Origin: CF-39 sp035651155
Lineage (GTDB): Bacteria; Chloroflexota; Limnocylindria; P2-11E
NCBI GenBank assembly: GCA_035651155.1
Contig: DASRGG010000021.1
Location: 124,001 to 188,000 of the forward strand
DNA length: 64,000 nt
Direction of reading: 5' to 3'
The translations under genes and the position numbers were made by a program. Of the stretch, positions 31,394-38,640 are shown piece by piece; within the stretch, counting starts at the first letter, position 1; the number at the start of each line of letters is the position of its first letter. The notes beneath the pieces are model-generated. The model had not been told where the DNA came from, did not search any database, and saw only the letters and a program-made list of their open reading frames with translations.

Positions 31394-32819
31394 CGCGCCG
31401 GTGAAGCTCACGATCAAGGACTACAAGTCCGACCTTCACAACGACTGGTGCCCAGGCTGCGTCGCGCCACAGACACGGATCATCACGCGCGCCGGAAGCG
31501 CGCCGATCGTCGACATCAAGGCCGGCGACGACGTCCTCGGTCACGACGGCAAGTACCACCGAGTCACCGAGGTGATGTCGCACTGGCACGACGCATCGAT
31601 GCAGCGACTCTCGGTGCAGTTTCTGGGTGACGTCGTGCTTACGGATGACCACCCCGTATGGACCGTGGCGTTCGTGGCTGGACTGCGGGTCATGAGCTGG
31701 CGTCCCGCCGGCTCACTCAAGGCGGGCGACGTACTCGCCTATCCGACCGCAGCTCTCTCGCGTCCCGATCTGCGCGTCATCCCGGGTTCTCGCGCCGCCG
31801 CACGCGCGCCGCGGGAGGCCTGGGACGACGACTACGTTCTTCTCGTGGTGGAAGCCAACGAGCGGCTCGAGTACGGCGGCTATGTCCACAACCTCGAGGT
31901 CGAGGACGTGCACTCGTACGTCACCGAAGCCGGTGCCCTCCACAACTGCGGAGACTTCGGCATCCTCACCGGCATCCAGATGGCGCTCGCGCAGCTGCAG
32001 CTCGATCCGGACAAGGTCGCCTGCTTCTCCGGCATCGGCTGCTCCGGCAAGACGCCGCATTACATCAATGCCTACGGCTTCCACACCCTGCACGGCCGCG
32101 TGCTCCCGGTCGCGACCGGCGGGCGCCTGGCGAACACCGACATCACGGTGATCGCGCTCGGCGGCGACGGGGACGGCTACGGGATCGGCGCCGGCTACTT
32201 CGTGAACACCGGCCGCCGCAACCTGGACTTCACCTACCTCGTGCACAACAACAACGTCTACGGCCTGACGAAGGGCCAGGCGTCGCCGACGCTCTCCAAG
32301 GGCAAGCGCACGAAGTCCATGCCCGAGCAGGCGATCCAGGACGGCATCAACCCCATCGCGATGGCCGTGGCCGCGGGCTACACGTTCATCGCGCGGGCGT
32401 ACGCGCTCGAGCCGAGGTACACCGCGCAGATCATCGCCCGGGCGATCCAGCACAAGGGCTCGGCCCTCGTCGACGTGCTGCAGACCTGCCCGACGTACAA
32501 CGACCTCTACACGAAGGAGTGGTACGAGGGCGCGGACCTCCCGGAGAAGACGTCACGGCTGTACAAGCTCGAAGAGCGCGGCTACGACGGGAAGGTCCAG
32601 GATCCCACCGACCCCGAGGAGATCGTCGCCAAGAAGGCGGCCGCGGTCGCGCGCAGCTACGAGCGCGAGCCCATCCCGATCGGCGTGTATTACGAGGTCG
32701 ACCTGCCGACGTACGAGGACGAGGTGTTCAAGCGCATCCCGTCGCTGAAGGACACGCCGCTCGCGGAGATGGACACCTTCAAGCGCGACGTCGATCCGCT
32801 GCTGGAGTCGATGCGCTAG
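31383..32819 (+). CDS. korB: 2-oxoacid:ferredoxin oxidoreductase beta subunit, interrupted by a mini-intein
   Basis: The TPP- and [4Fe-4S]-binding subunit. The 478-codon gene encodes 315 aa after removal of the 163-residue intein (codons 26-188). The N-extein is residues 1-25, ending in NDWCPG; the C-extein starts with CGDFGILTG. Splicing restores WCPGCGDFG, the cluster-binding CxxC. Further ligand candidates lie in CFSGIGCSGKTPHY, and the TPP/magnesium site is GGDGDGYGIGAGYFVN then NNNVYGLTKGQ. It overlaps korA by 11 nt. Without splicing the cluster ligands could not come together, so activity should depend on the intein. Whether 2-oxoglutarate or pyruvate is the substrate cannot be told. 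Confidence 0.93.
   Translation: MSVSAPVKLTIKDYKSDLHNDWCPGCVAPQTRIITRAGSAPIVDIKAGDDVLGHDGKYHRVTEVMSHWHDASMQRLSVQFLGDVVLTDDHPVWTVAFVAGLRVMSWRPAGSLKAGDVLAYPTAALSRPDLRVIPGSRAAARAPREAWDDDYVLLVVEANERLEYGGYVHNLEVEDVHSYVTEAGALHNCGDFGILTGIQMALAQLQLDPDKVACFSGIGCSGKTPHYINAYGFHTLHGRVLPVATGGRLANTDITVIALGGDGDGYGIGAGYFVNTGRRNLDFTYLVHNNNVYGLTKGQASPTLSKGKRTKSMPEQAIQDGINPIAMAVAAGYTFIARAYALEPRYTAQIIARAIQHKGSALVDVLQTCPTYNDLYTKEWYEGADLPEKTSRLYKLEERGYDGKVQDPTDPEEIVAKKAAAVARSYEREPIPIGVYYEVDLPTYEDEVFKRIPSLKDTPLAEMDTFKRDVDPLLESMR
31458..31946 (+). other. Mini-intein inside KorB (163 aa, no endonuclease)
   Basis: The insert begins with Cys1 (31458-31460) and ends with His162-Asn163, followed by Cys+1 (31947-31949). 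Block A reads CVAPQTRIITRAG...IKAGDDVLGHDG; block B has LTDDHPVW with the TxxH pair at T62 and H65; block F reads YVHNLEVEDVHSYV; block G is GALHN. The protein thus has every residue of a class 1 intein (Cys1, Thr and His of block B, penultimate His, terminal Asn, Cys+1). At 163 aa there is no room for a LAGLIDADG or HNH endonuclease. The bases removed are a multiple of three, and the two exteins rejoin a perfect family sequence. Confidence 0.92.
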
Positions 32820-32839
32820 AGGCGCCTTGCACCGCGGGG

Positions 32840-32845
32840 TACCGT
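32840..32845 (+). promoter_or_regulatory. Leaderless-type -10 hexamer (TACCGT)
   Basis: TACCGT ends 6 nt before GTG 32852 of the following gene, with no purine-rich ribosome site between. Confidence 0.4.
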
Positions 32846-32851
32846 CAGTAG

Positions 32852-33379
32852 GTGGCCGACCGAGCGCAGCAGCACATCGCCGACGTGCTCCTCCGCATGT
32901 CCGACGAGGATCAGCGGGTCCGTCGAGCCGTCATGGACCTCGATGCCGCCCGTCGTGCCGTCGTGGAGCTTGACGCGGTCAACACCGCTCGGCTCCGCGA
33001 GATCGTCGACGCGATCGGCTGGCCCACGCGCTCGAAGGTCGGCGAGCTCGCCGAACACCGCGCCTGGCTGCTCGTCCAGCACGCCGACGCCGACCGCGAC
33101 TTCCAGCGGTCGTGTCTCGAGCTGATGAAGGCGGAGACCCCGAGCGAAGTCTGCCCGCAACACATCGCGTACCTCGAGGATCGCCTCGCGATCGCGGCCG
33201 GGCGCCCGCAGCGCTACGGGACGCAGCTGCATCCCGCGGCCACCGGCGCCCTCGAACCGCTCGCGGTCGACGATCCCGATCACGTCGACGAGCGGCGCGC
33301 CGCGGTCGGGCTGGTGCCGCTCGCCGAGTACGTCGCGACGGCGTCGCGGGAGCACCGCCCCACGGCGGCGCGGCCCTAG
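32852..33379 (+). CDS. DUF6624-like protein
   Basis: A 175-aa soluble protein. The conserved-looking core reads NTARLREIVDAIGWPTRSKVGELAEHRAWLLVQHADADRDFQ, then LELMKAE and YLEDRLAIAAGRPQRYGTQ, the arrangement I associate with DUF6624. The function is unknown. GTG 32852. It ends on bases shared with the convergent S9 peptidase (stop codons overlap), so no separate terminator exists between them. Confidence 0.7.
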   Translation: MADRAQQHIADVLLRMSDEDQRVRRAVMDLDAARRAVVELDAVNTARLREIVDAIGWPTRSKVGELAEHRAWLLVQHADADRDFQRSCLELMKAETPSEVCPQHIAYLEDRLAIAAGRPQRYGTQLHPAATGALEPLAVDDPDHVDERRAAVGLVPLAEYVATASREHRPTAARP

Positions 33380-35184
33380 AGAGCGCTCCGCGTCCCGAGC
33401 TTCTTCGCGACGAAGTCGATCTGCATGGCGACCTGCTTCATCGATTCCTCGATCCTCAGCGACCCATGTCCGGCGTCGTAGCGGTACTCCTCGTACGGCT
33501 TCCGCAGCTCCCGCAGCCGCTCCAGGTACAGGTCGACGCTGCGCGACGGGCAGCGCGGATCGTTCTGGCCGACGAGCAGCAGCATCGGCGCCTGCACCCT
33601 GTCGACGTACGTGATCGGGTTCGCGACGCGGTACCGCTCCGGCACCTCGTCGGGCGTCCCGCCGAAGAGCGCGGCGTCGTATCGCTTGAGCGGCTCCATC
33701 TCGTCCTCGAACGCGGCGATGTAGTCGCCGATGGGCACGATGCCGATCCCGAGCGCCCACCGCCCCGGCTGCGTGCCGAGCGCCAGCAGCGTGAGGTACC
33801 CGCCCCAGGAGGCGCCGCCGATGATGCAGCGGTTCGGGTCGGCCACGCCGCCGCGCACGGCCCATTCATGGACCGTCGCGATGTCCTCGAGCTCCGTGAG
33901 GCCGGGCCGGCCCACGATCGCGTCGCGCCACGCCTTGCCGTAGCCGCTCGACCCCCGGTAATTCACCATGACGACCGCGATGCCGTGGTCGACCCACGCC
34001 TGCACCGTGGGCGAGAACAGGTCGCGATCCGCGGCCTCCGGACCGCCGTGTATGAAGAAATACGCCGGATGCGGCGCGGGGCCCGGGGGCTCGGCCACGA
34101 ACACGTGGATCCCCTCGACGTCCGCGTCACGGTATGCCACGCCGCGCGGCGCCGGCGCGCCCGCTGGTCGCAGCACGACGCCGCCGCCGAGCGCGTGCAC
34201 CGCCGGCGGATCCGAGGAGCGGTCGAGCACGTACCAGACCTCGCCGTCGGGCCGCACCGCGGCGCGTCCGATGGTGCCTGGCTCCGTCGGAAGCCGGTCG
34301 AGGCGGCGCGTCGCGAGCTCGTAGCGGTACAGCTCGGTGCGACCGCGGTGATCGTGCGCGACGAGGAGGCGCTCCGCGTCGGGGTACCAATCCGCGGAGA
34401 CCTCGCCGGGAAGATCGATCGCGAGCTCCTCCTCGCGATCTCGCAGCACGTCCCAGACGATCGGGCGGGCGATGCCGCCGCGCTCGTGGATCACGATGAG
34501 CCGGCCGTCGCCCGCGACGGGCGACCAGCGCGCGGCCTGCAATCCCTTGCCCGGTCCGTCCCACTTCTCCGCGACGGCGGCGCCGTCCGGAACGCGCAAC
34601 ACCCGCAGCGCGCGATTGCGGCTGTCGCCGTGCTCGGAGTGCGAGAGCACGACCAGCGCCTCATCCCGCGAGAGATCTCCGACGCTCGCGCTCTGCGCGT
34701 GCCGGTAGAGCAGCCGGTGCGGGCCCCCACCGTCGACGACGAGGTACGCGCTCGAGCCCTCGTCGCCGCGCGACCGGCCGACGACCGCGAAGCCGCTGCC
34801 GAGCGCGAGGCCGGTGCTGTACGACGGCGCGAGCTCCGAGGCGATCGTCTCGCGCCCGCCGCCGGCGAACCGTTCGCGGACCCAGCGGCCGAGCTCGTTC
34901 CCCTTCGCGTCGTCGAACCACCACACGCGCTCGCCCGACGGCTCCAGCCGCGATGGGACGCGATAGCCCGTGCCCTCCGGTCGGTCGGTCAGCTGGCGAT
35001 GCGTGTCCGTGCGGCGGTCCCAGGCATGCACCTCGAGCTTCCCGCTGAGGTTCGTGAGGTAGATGAGGTGGTCCGCGTCGTCTCGCGCCCACGTCGGGAA
35101 CATGACGCGCGCCGCGCGGAACCGCCTGCGCCAGAGCGCCTCGGTGAGTGGCGTGGACGCCGTCACTCTCGCGGTCCCGGTCAC
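33376..35184 (-). CDS. S9 family prolyl oligopeptidase-like serine peptidase
   Basis: A 602-aa S9-type peptidase. An N-terminal seven-bladed beta-propeller (about residues 20-345, with repeats such as DRRTDTHRQLTDRPEG and DWYPDAERLLVAHD) caps a C-terminal alpha/beta hydrolase domain. The nucleophile is in GGASWGGYLTLLA, the Asp in GQNDPRCPSRS, and the His in DAGHGSLR. It has no signal peptide, so it is cytoplasmic and should act on short peptides. The start GTG 35184 lies 6 nt after a TAGGAT hexamer. Confidence 0.9.
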   Translation of the reverse strand: MTGTARVTASTPLTEALWRRRFRAARVMFPTWARDDADHLIYLTNLSGKLEVHAWDRRTDTHRQLTDRPEGTGYRVPSRLEPSGERVWWFDDAKGNELGRWVRERFAGGGRETIASELAPSYSTGLALGSGFAVVGRSRGDEGSSAYLVVDGGGPHRLLYRHAQSASVGDLSRDEALVVLSHSEHGDSRNRALRVLRVPDGAAVAEKWDGPGKGLQAARWSPVAGDGRLIVIHERGGIARPIVWDVLRDREEELAIDLPGEVSADWYPDAERLLVAHDHRGRTELYRYELATRRLDRLPTEPGTIGRAAVRPDGEVWYVLDRSSDPPAVHALGGGVVLRPAGAPAPRGVAYRDADVEGIHVFVAEPPGPAPHPAYFFIHGGPEAADRDLFSPTVQAWVDHGIAVVMVNYRGSSGYGKAWRDAIVGRPGLTELEDIATVHEWAVRGGVADPNRCIIGGASWGGYLTLLALGTQPGRWALGIGIVPIGDYIAAFEDEMEPLKRYDAALFGGTPDEVPERYRVANPITYVDRVQAPMLLLVGQNDPRCPSRSVDLYLERLRELRKPYEEYRYDAGHGSLRIEESMKQVAMQIDFVAKKLGTRSAL

Positions 35185-35190
35185 GGAATC

Positions 35191-35196
35191 ATCCTA
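35191..35196 (-). promoter_or_regulatory. Leaderless-type -10 hexamer (TAGGAT)
   Basis: On the minus strand TAGGAT is 6 nt before GTG 35184 of the S9 peptidase and no Shine-Dalgarno follows. Confidence 0.4.
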
Positions 35197-35221
35197 GGGC
35201 GCGAGCGGTTGGAGTCACCTG

Positions 35222-36283
35222 ATGGAGATCGGCCTTTACACCTTCGGCGAGCTCACGCCCACCCTCGGGCCCATGGGCGCGACGATCGCGCCGGCGGAGC
35301 GGCTGCGCGACCTGCTCGACGAGATCGAGCTCGCGGACCGCCTCGGCCTCGACGTGTTCGGCGTCGGCGAGCACCATCGCCCCGATTTCGCGGTCTCCGC
35401 GCCGGCCGTCGTCCTCGCCGCTGCCGCCGCGCGCACGACGCGCATCCGTCTCACCAGCGCCGTGAGCGTGATCAGCTCCGACGATCCGGTCCGCGTGTTC
35501 CAGGATTTCGCGACGCTCGATCTGCTGTCTGGCGGACGCGCCGAGATCATGGCCGGACGGGGATCGTTCATCGAATCCTTTCCGCTCTTCGGCTACGACC
35601 TGAAGGACTACGACGACCTCTTCGCCGAGAAGCTCGAGCTCCTGCTGCGCGTCCGCGAGTCCACCCACGTGACCTGGTCGGGGAAGCACCGCCCGCCGCT
35701 CGCCGGCCAGGGCGTGTACCCGCGCCCGCTGCAGGACCCGCTGCCGGTCTGGATCGCGGTCGGCGGCAACGCGGCATCGGCGGTGCGCGCGGGCACGCTC
35801 GGGCTCCCGATGGCGCTCGCGATCATCGGTGGCATGCCGGAGCGCTTCGCGCCGCTCGCCCAGATCCACCGCGCAGCGGCGCGCCGGTCAGGCTACGCGC
35901 CGCCGGCGCTCTCGATCAACTCGCACGGCTACATCGCCGACTCCTCCGAGGAGGCGGCGGAGACGGCCTACGGGCCGTACAAGCTGATGATGGATCGCAT
36001 CGGCCGCGAGCGCGGCTGGCCGCCGATGTCGCGGCGCGACTTCGACTTCTCCCGTTCGCTCCGCGGCGCGAACTTCATCGGGAGTCCCGACGAGATCGTC
36101 GAGAAGATCCTCTTCCAGCACCGGATCTTCCATCACGACCGCTTCCTGATGCAGATGACCGTCGGCTCGATCCCGCACGAGAAGATCATGCGATCGATCG
36201 AGCTCTTCGCGACGAAGGTCGCGCCCGCGGTCCGGGCCGCGGTCACGCGGAGCGGGGCGGCGCCGGAGCCGACCTCAGCCTGA
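35222..36283 (+). CDS. LLM class flavin-dependent oxidoreductase (luciferase-like)
   Basis: A 353-aa TIM-barrel flavoprotein of the bacterial luciferase/F420 family. MEIGLYTFGEL, DRLGLDVFGVGEHHRPDFAVSAPAVVLAAAAART and the later GGRAEIMAGRGSFIESFPLFGY, WIAVGG and ALAIIGGMPERFAPL are typical. FMN or F420 is the likely cofactor, but the sequence does not decide between them, and the substrate is unknown. Start ATG 35222 with GGAG 8 nt upstream. It runs toward the convergent pseudogene at 36275. Confidence 0.85.
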   Translation: MEIGLYTFGELTPTLGPMGATIAPAERLRDLLDEIELADRLGLDVFGVGEHHRPDFAVSAPAVVLAAAAARTTRIRLTSAVSVISSDDPVRVFQDFATLDLLSGGRAEIMAGRGSFIESFPLFGYDLKDYDDLFAEKLELLLRVRESTHVTWSGKHRPPLAGQGVYPRPLQDPLPVWIAVGGNAASAVRAGTLGLPMALAIIGGMPERFAPLAQIHRAAARRSGYAPPALSINSHGYIADSSEEAAETAYGPYKLMMDRIGRERGWPPMSRRDFDFSRSLRGANFIGSPDEIVEKILFQHRIFHHDRFLMQMTVGSIPHEKIMRSIELFATKVAPAVRAAVTRSGAAPEPTSA

Positions 36284-36800
36284 GCGGGTCACGCGCGCGA
36301 GCCAGTCGACGAGCGCGCGCTCGTACAGCGGTGACACGGCAGCGATCTCCTCGCGGCCACCGATGACCGGCGCGTGAGCGGTCCCCGGCAGGCGAATTAC
36401 GGCGACAGCGCGGTTCCCCGCCCGCTCGGCGGCCCGCCGCCAGACGACGACGCGGTCGTCGATCGGTACGCGCCCGCGACGGCACTCGTCGACGACGCGG
36501 CGCGTGGCGACGAGCACGAGGAACGCGACCGCGTTGGGGCCCCAGAGCCCGATCCGGCGCGCGTCGATGTCCGGCCGCGCCGCGAGGTCGCCCCAGCACG
36601 TCGAGCGCGTCCGCCACCGGATCCTCGAACGGCACGTCGTCGCCGCGGCGATCGAAGCGCGAGACCGCGATACCGCGCGGCGGCAGGACCGCCGCGAGAT
36701 GACGGAAGAGGAAGTGGTCGCGCGACGCGTCGTTCGCCGGATGCACGCCGATGATCGCGGGGTGCGGTCCGCCTCCATCCGGGAGCGCGAGCGCTCTCTC
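36275..36800 (-). pseudogene. Decayed alpha/beta-hydrolase (dienelactone-hydrolase-like) remnant
   Basis: Right after the typA stop lies alpha/beta-hydrolase sequence split over two frames and missing parts. In one frame LALPDGGGPHPAIIGVHPAND, LFRHLAAVLPPRGIAVSRFD and DALDVL are recognisable (about 36780-36600). The other frame then gives DIDARRIGLWG, directly followed by PNAVAFLVLVAT (about 36580-36500), with the nucleophile elbow (GxSxG) absent. A later part (AVAVIRLPGTAHAPVIGG, then YERALVDWLARV) keeps the histidine end. The N-terminus is also missing and no start codon remains. There is therefore a frameshift plus at least one internal deletion. Confidence 0.7.
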
Positions 36801-38640
36801 AGCCGGCGACGCTCGCGGCTTTCTTGCGCTGGCCGATGATGCGGTCGCGATCCTGCTTCGCGAGCACCTTCTTGCGGATGCGGTAGGCCTTGGGCGTGAC
36901 CTCGAGCAGCTCGTCGTCCGCGAGGAACTCGATCGCGTCGTCGAGCGAGAGCTCGCGGACACCGTCGAGCTTCGCCGCGATGTCCGAGTTGCTGCTGCGC
37001 ATGTTCGTCAGGTGCTTGCGCCGGACCACGTTCACCTCGAGGTCGCGATCGCGGATGTGCTCCCCCACGACCATGCCCTCGTAGACCTCGACGCCCGGAC
37101 CGATGAACAGCGTGCCGCGCCCCTGCGCCTGATTCAGCCCGAACGTCGTCGTCGTCCCGTCCTCCCACGCGATGAGCGAGCCGAAGCTCCGCGTATCGAT
37201 GTCGCCCGCGTACGGACCGTATCCGGCGAAGAGCGTGTTCATGACGCCCTGGCCGCGCGTGTTCGTGAGGAACGCCTGGCGGAACCCGAGGAGGCCGCGC
37301 GTCGGGATCCGGTACACGCAGTGCGCGGAGCCGTCGTCGCGGTACTTCATGTCGAGGAGCTCGCCGCGGCGTCTGCCGGCGAGCTCGACGACCGCCCCGA
37401 GCGCCTCCTGCGATACCTCGATCTCGAGCTGCTCGAAGGGCTCGAGCCGCTCGCCGTTCTCGTAGTGCTCGATCACCTCCGGACGCGAGACCTGGAGCTC
37501 GTAACCCTCGCGCCGCAGGTTCTCGATGAGGATCGCGAGGTGCAGCTCGCCGCGGCCGCTCACGACGAACGTGTCGGGACTGTCGGTGTCGGCGACGCGC
37601 AGGGCGACGTCGCGCTCGAGCTCGGCGTAGAGGCGCTCCCGCAGCTTGCGGCTCGTCACGTGCTGCCCCTCGCGGCCCGCGAACGGACTCGTGTTCACCG
37701 CGAACGTCATCTTCAGCGTGGGCTCCTCGACCCTGATCGGCGGGAGCGGCCGTGGGTCGTCCGGATCGGCCACGGTATCGCCGATGCCGATGTCCGCGAC
37801 ACCGGCGACGGCGAGGATGTCGCCCGCGTGCGCCTCGTCGACGGGGACGCGCGCCAGCCCCTGGAAGGTGAAGAGGTCCGTGACGCGGGCGGGCGTGAGG
37901 TTGCCCTGGTGGTCGATGCGCGCGACGCTCTGCCCGCGCCGGAGCGTCCCGCTCTGCAGGCGGCCGATCGCGATCTTGCCCTTGTAGTCGTCGTAGGTGG
38001 TCGTCGTGACGAGGAGCTGCGCCGGGGCGGTGTCGTCGACGTCCGGCGGCGGGATGTGCGCGACGATCGCCTCGAAGAGCGGCTCGAGCGTGCCGGACAG
38101 ATGACGGTGGTCCGTGCCGGCGGATCCGGTGATCGCGTTCGTGTAGATCGTCTCGTACTCGGCCTGCTCCTCCGTCGCGCCGAGGTCGAGGAACAGGTCG
38201 AACGTCTCGTTGAGCACGTGGTTCGGTCGCGCCTGCGGCCGGTCGATCTTGTTGATGACGACGATCGCCTTGTGCCCACGACGCAGCGCCTGCCGCAGCA
38301 CGAACTTCGTCTGCGGCATCGGACCGTCGACCGCGTCGACCAGCAGCAGGACGCCGTCGACCATGTTCATGACGCGCTCGACCTCGCCTCCGAAGTCGGC
38401 GTGCCCCGGCGTGTCGACGATGTTGATCTTGACACCCTTGTACTCGACGGCCGTGTTCTTCGCCATGATCGTGATCCCGCGCTCGCGCTCGATCGCGTCG
38501 CTGTCCATCACGCGCTCCGCGACCTGCTGGTTCTCGCGGAAGATGTGGCTCTGCCGCAGCATGCCGTCGACGAGGGTGGTCTTCCCGTGGTCGACGTGCG
38601 CGATGATCGCGATGTTGCGGATGTCCTCGCGCCGGGTCAC
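36799..38640 (-). CDS. typA: Ribosome-associated GTPase TypA/BipA
   Basis: A 613-aa translation-factor GTPase that acts in 50S biogenesis and stress. G1 is AHVDHGKTT (residues 14-22), the switch region reads ERERGITIMAKN, G3 is DTPGHADFGGEVERV, and G4 is NKIDRP. The EF-G-like domains follow, then the BipA-specific C-terminus with RGQGVMNTLFAGYGPYAGD and NMRSSNSDIAAKLDGVRELSLDDAIEF. GTG 38640 directly abuts the rel stop (TAG-GTG), so translation is coupled. Rel and TypA together point to a stringent-response operon. Confidence 0.96.
   Translation of the reverse strand: MTRREDIRNIAIIAHVDHGKTTLVDGMLRQSHIFRENQQVAERVMDSDAIERERGITIMAKNTAVEYKGVKINIVDTPGHADFGGEVERVMNMVDGVLLLVDAVDGPMPQTKFVLRQALRRGHKAIVVINKIDRPQARPNHVLNETFDLFLDLGATEEQAEYETIYTNAITGSAGTDHRHLSGTLEPLFEAIVAHIPPPDVDDTAPAQLLVTTTTYDDYKGKIAIGRLQSGTLRRGQSVARIDHQGNLTPARVTDLFTFQGLARVPVDEAHAGDILAVAGVADIGIGDTVADPDDPRPLPPIRVEEPTLKMTFAVNTSPFAGREGQHVTSRKLRERLYAELERDVALRVADTDSPDTFVVSGRGELHLAILIENLRREGYELQVSRPEVIEHYENGERLEPFEQLEIEVSQEALGAVVELAGRRRGELLDMKYRDDGSAHCVYRIPTRGLLGFRQAFLTNTRGQGVMNTLFAGYGPYAGDIDTRSFGSLIAWEDGTTTTFGLNQAQGRGTLFIGPGVEVYEGMVVGEHIRDRDLEVNVVRRKHLTNMRSSNSDIAAKLDGVRELSLDDAIEFLADDELLEVTPKAYRIRKKVLAKQDRDRIIGQRKKAASVAG

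Noticed and set aside
31458..31946. A homing endonuclease in the intein
   Set aside because: Only 163 residues are present, and the linker between blocks B and F has no LAGLIDADG, HNH or GIY-YIG motif.
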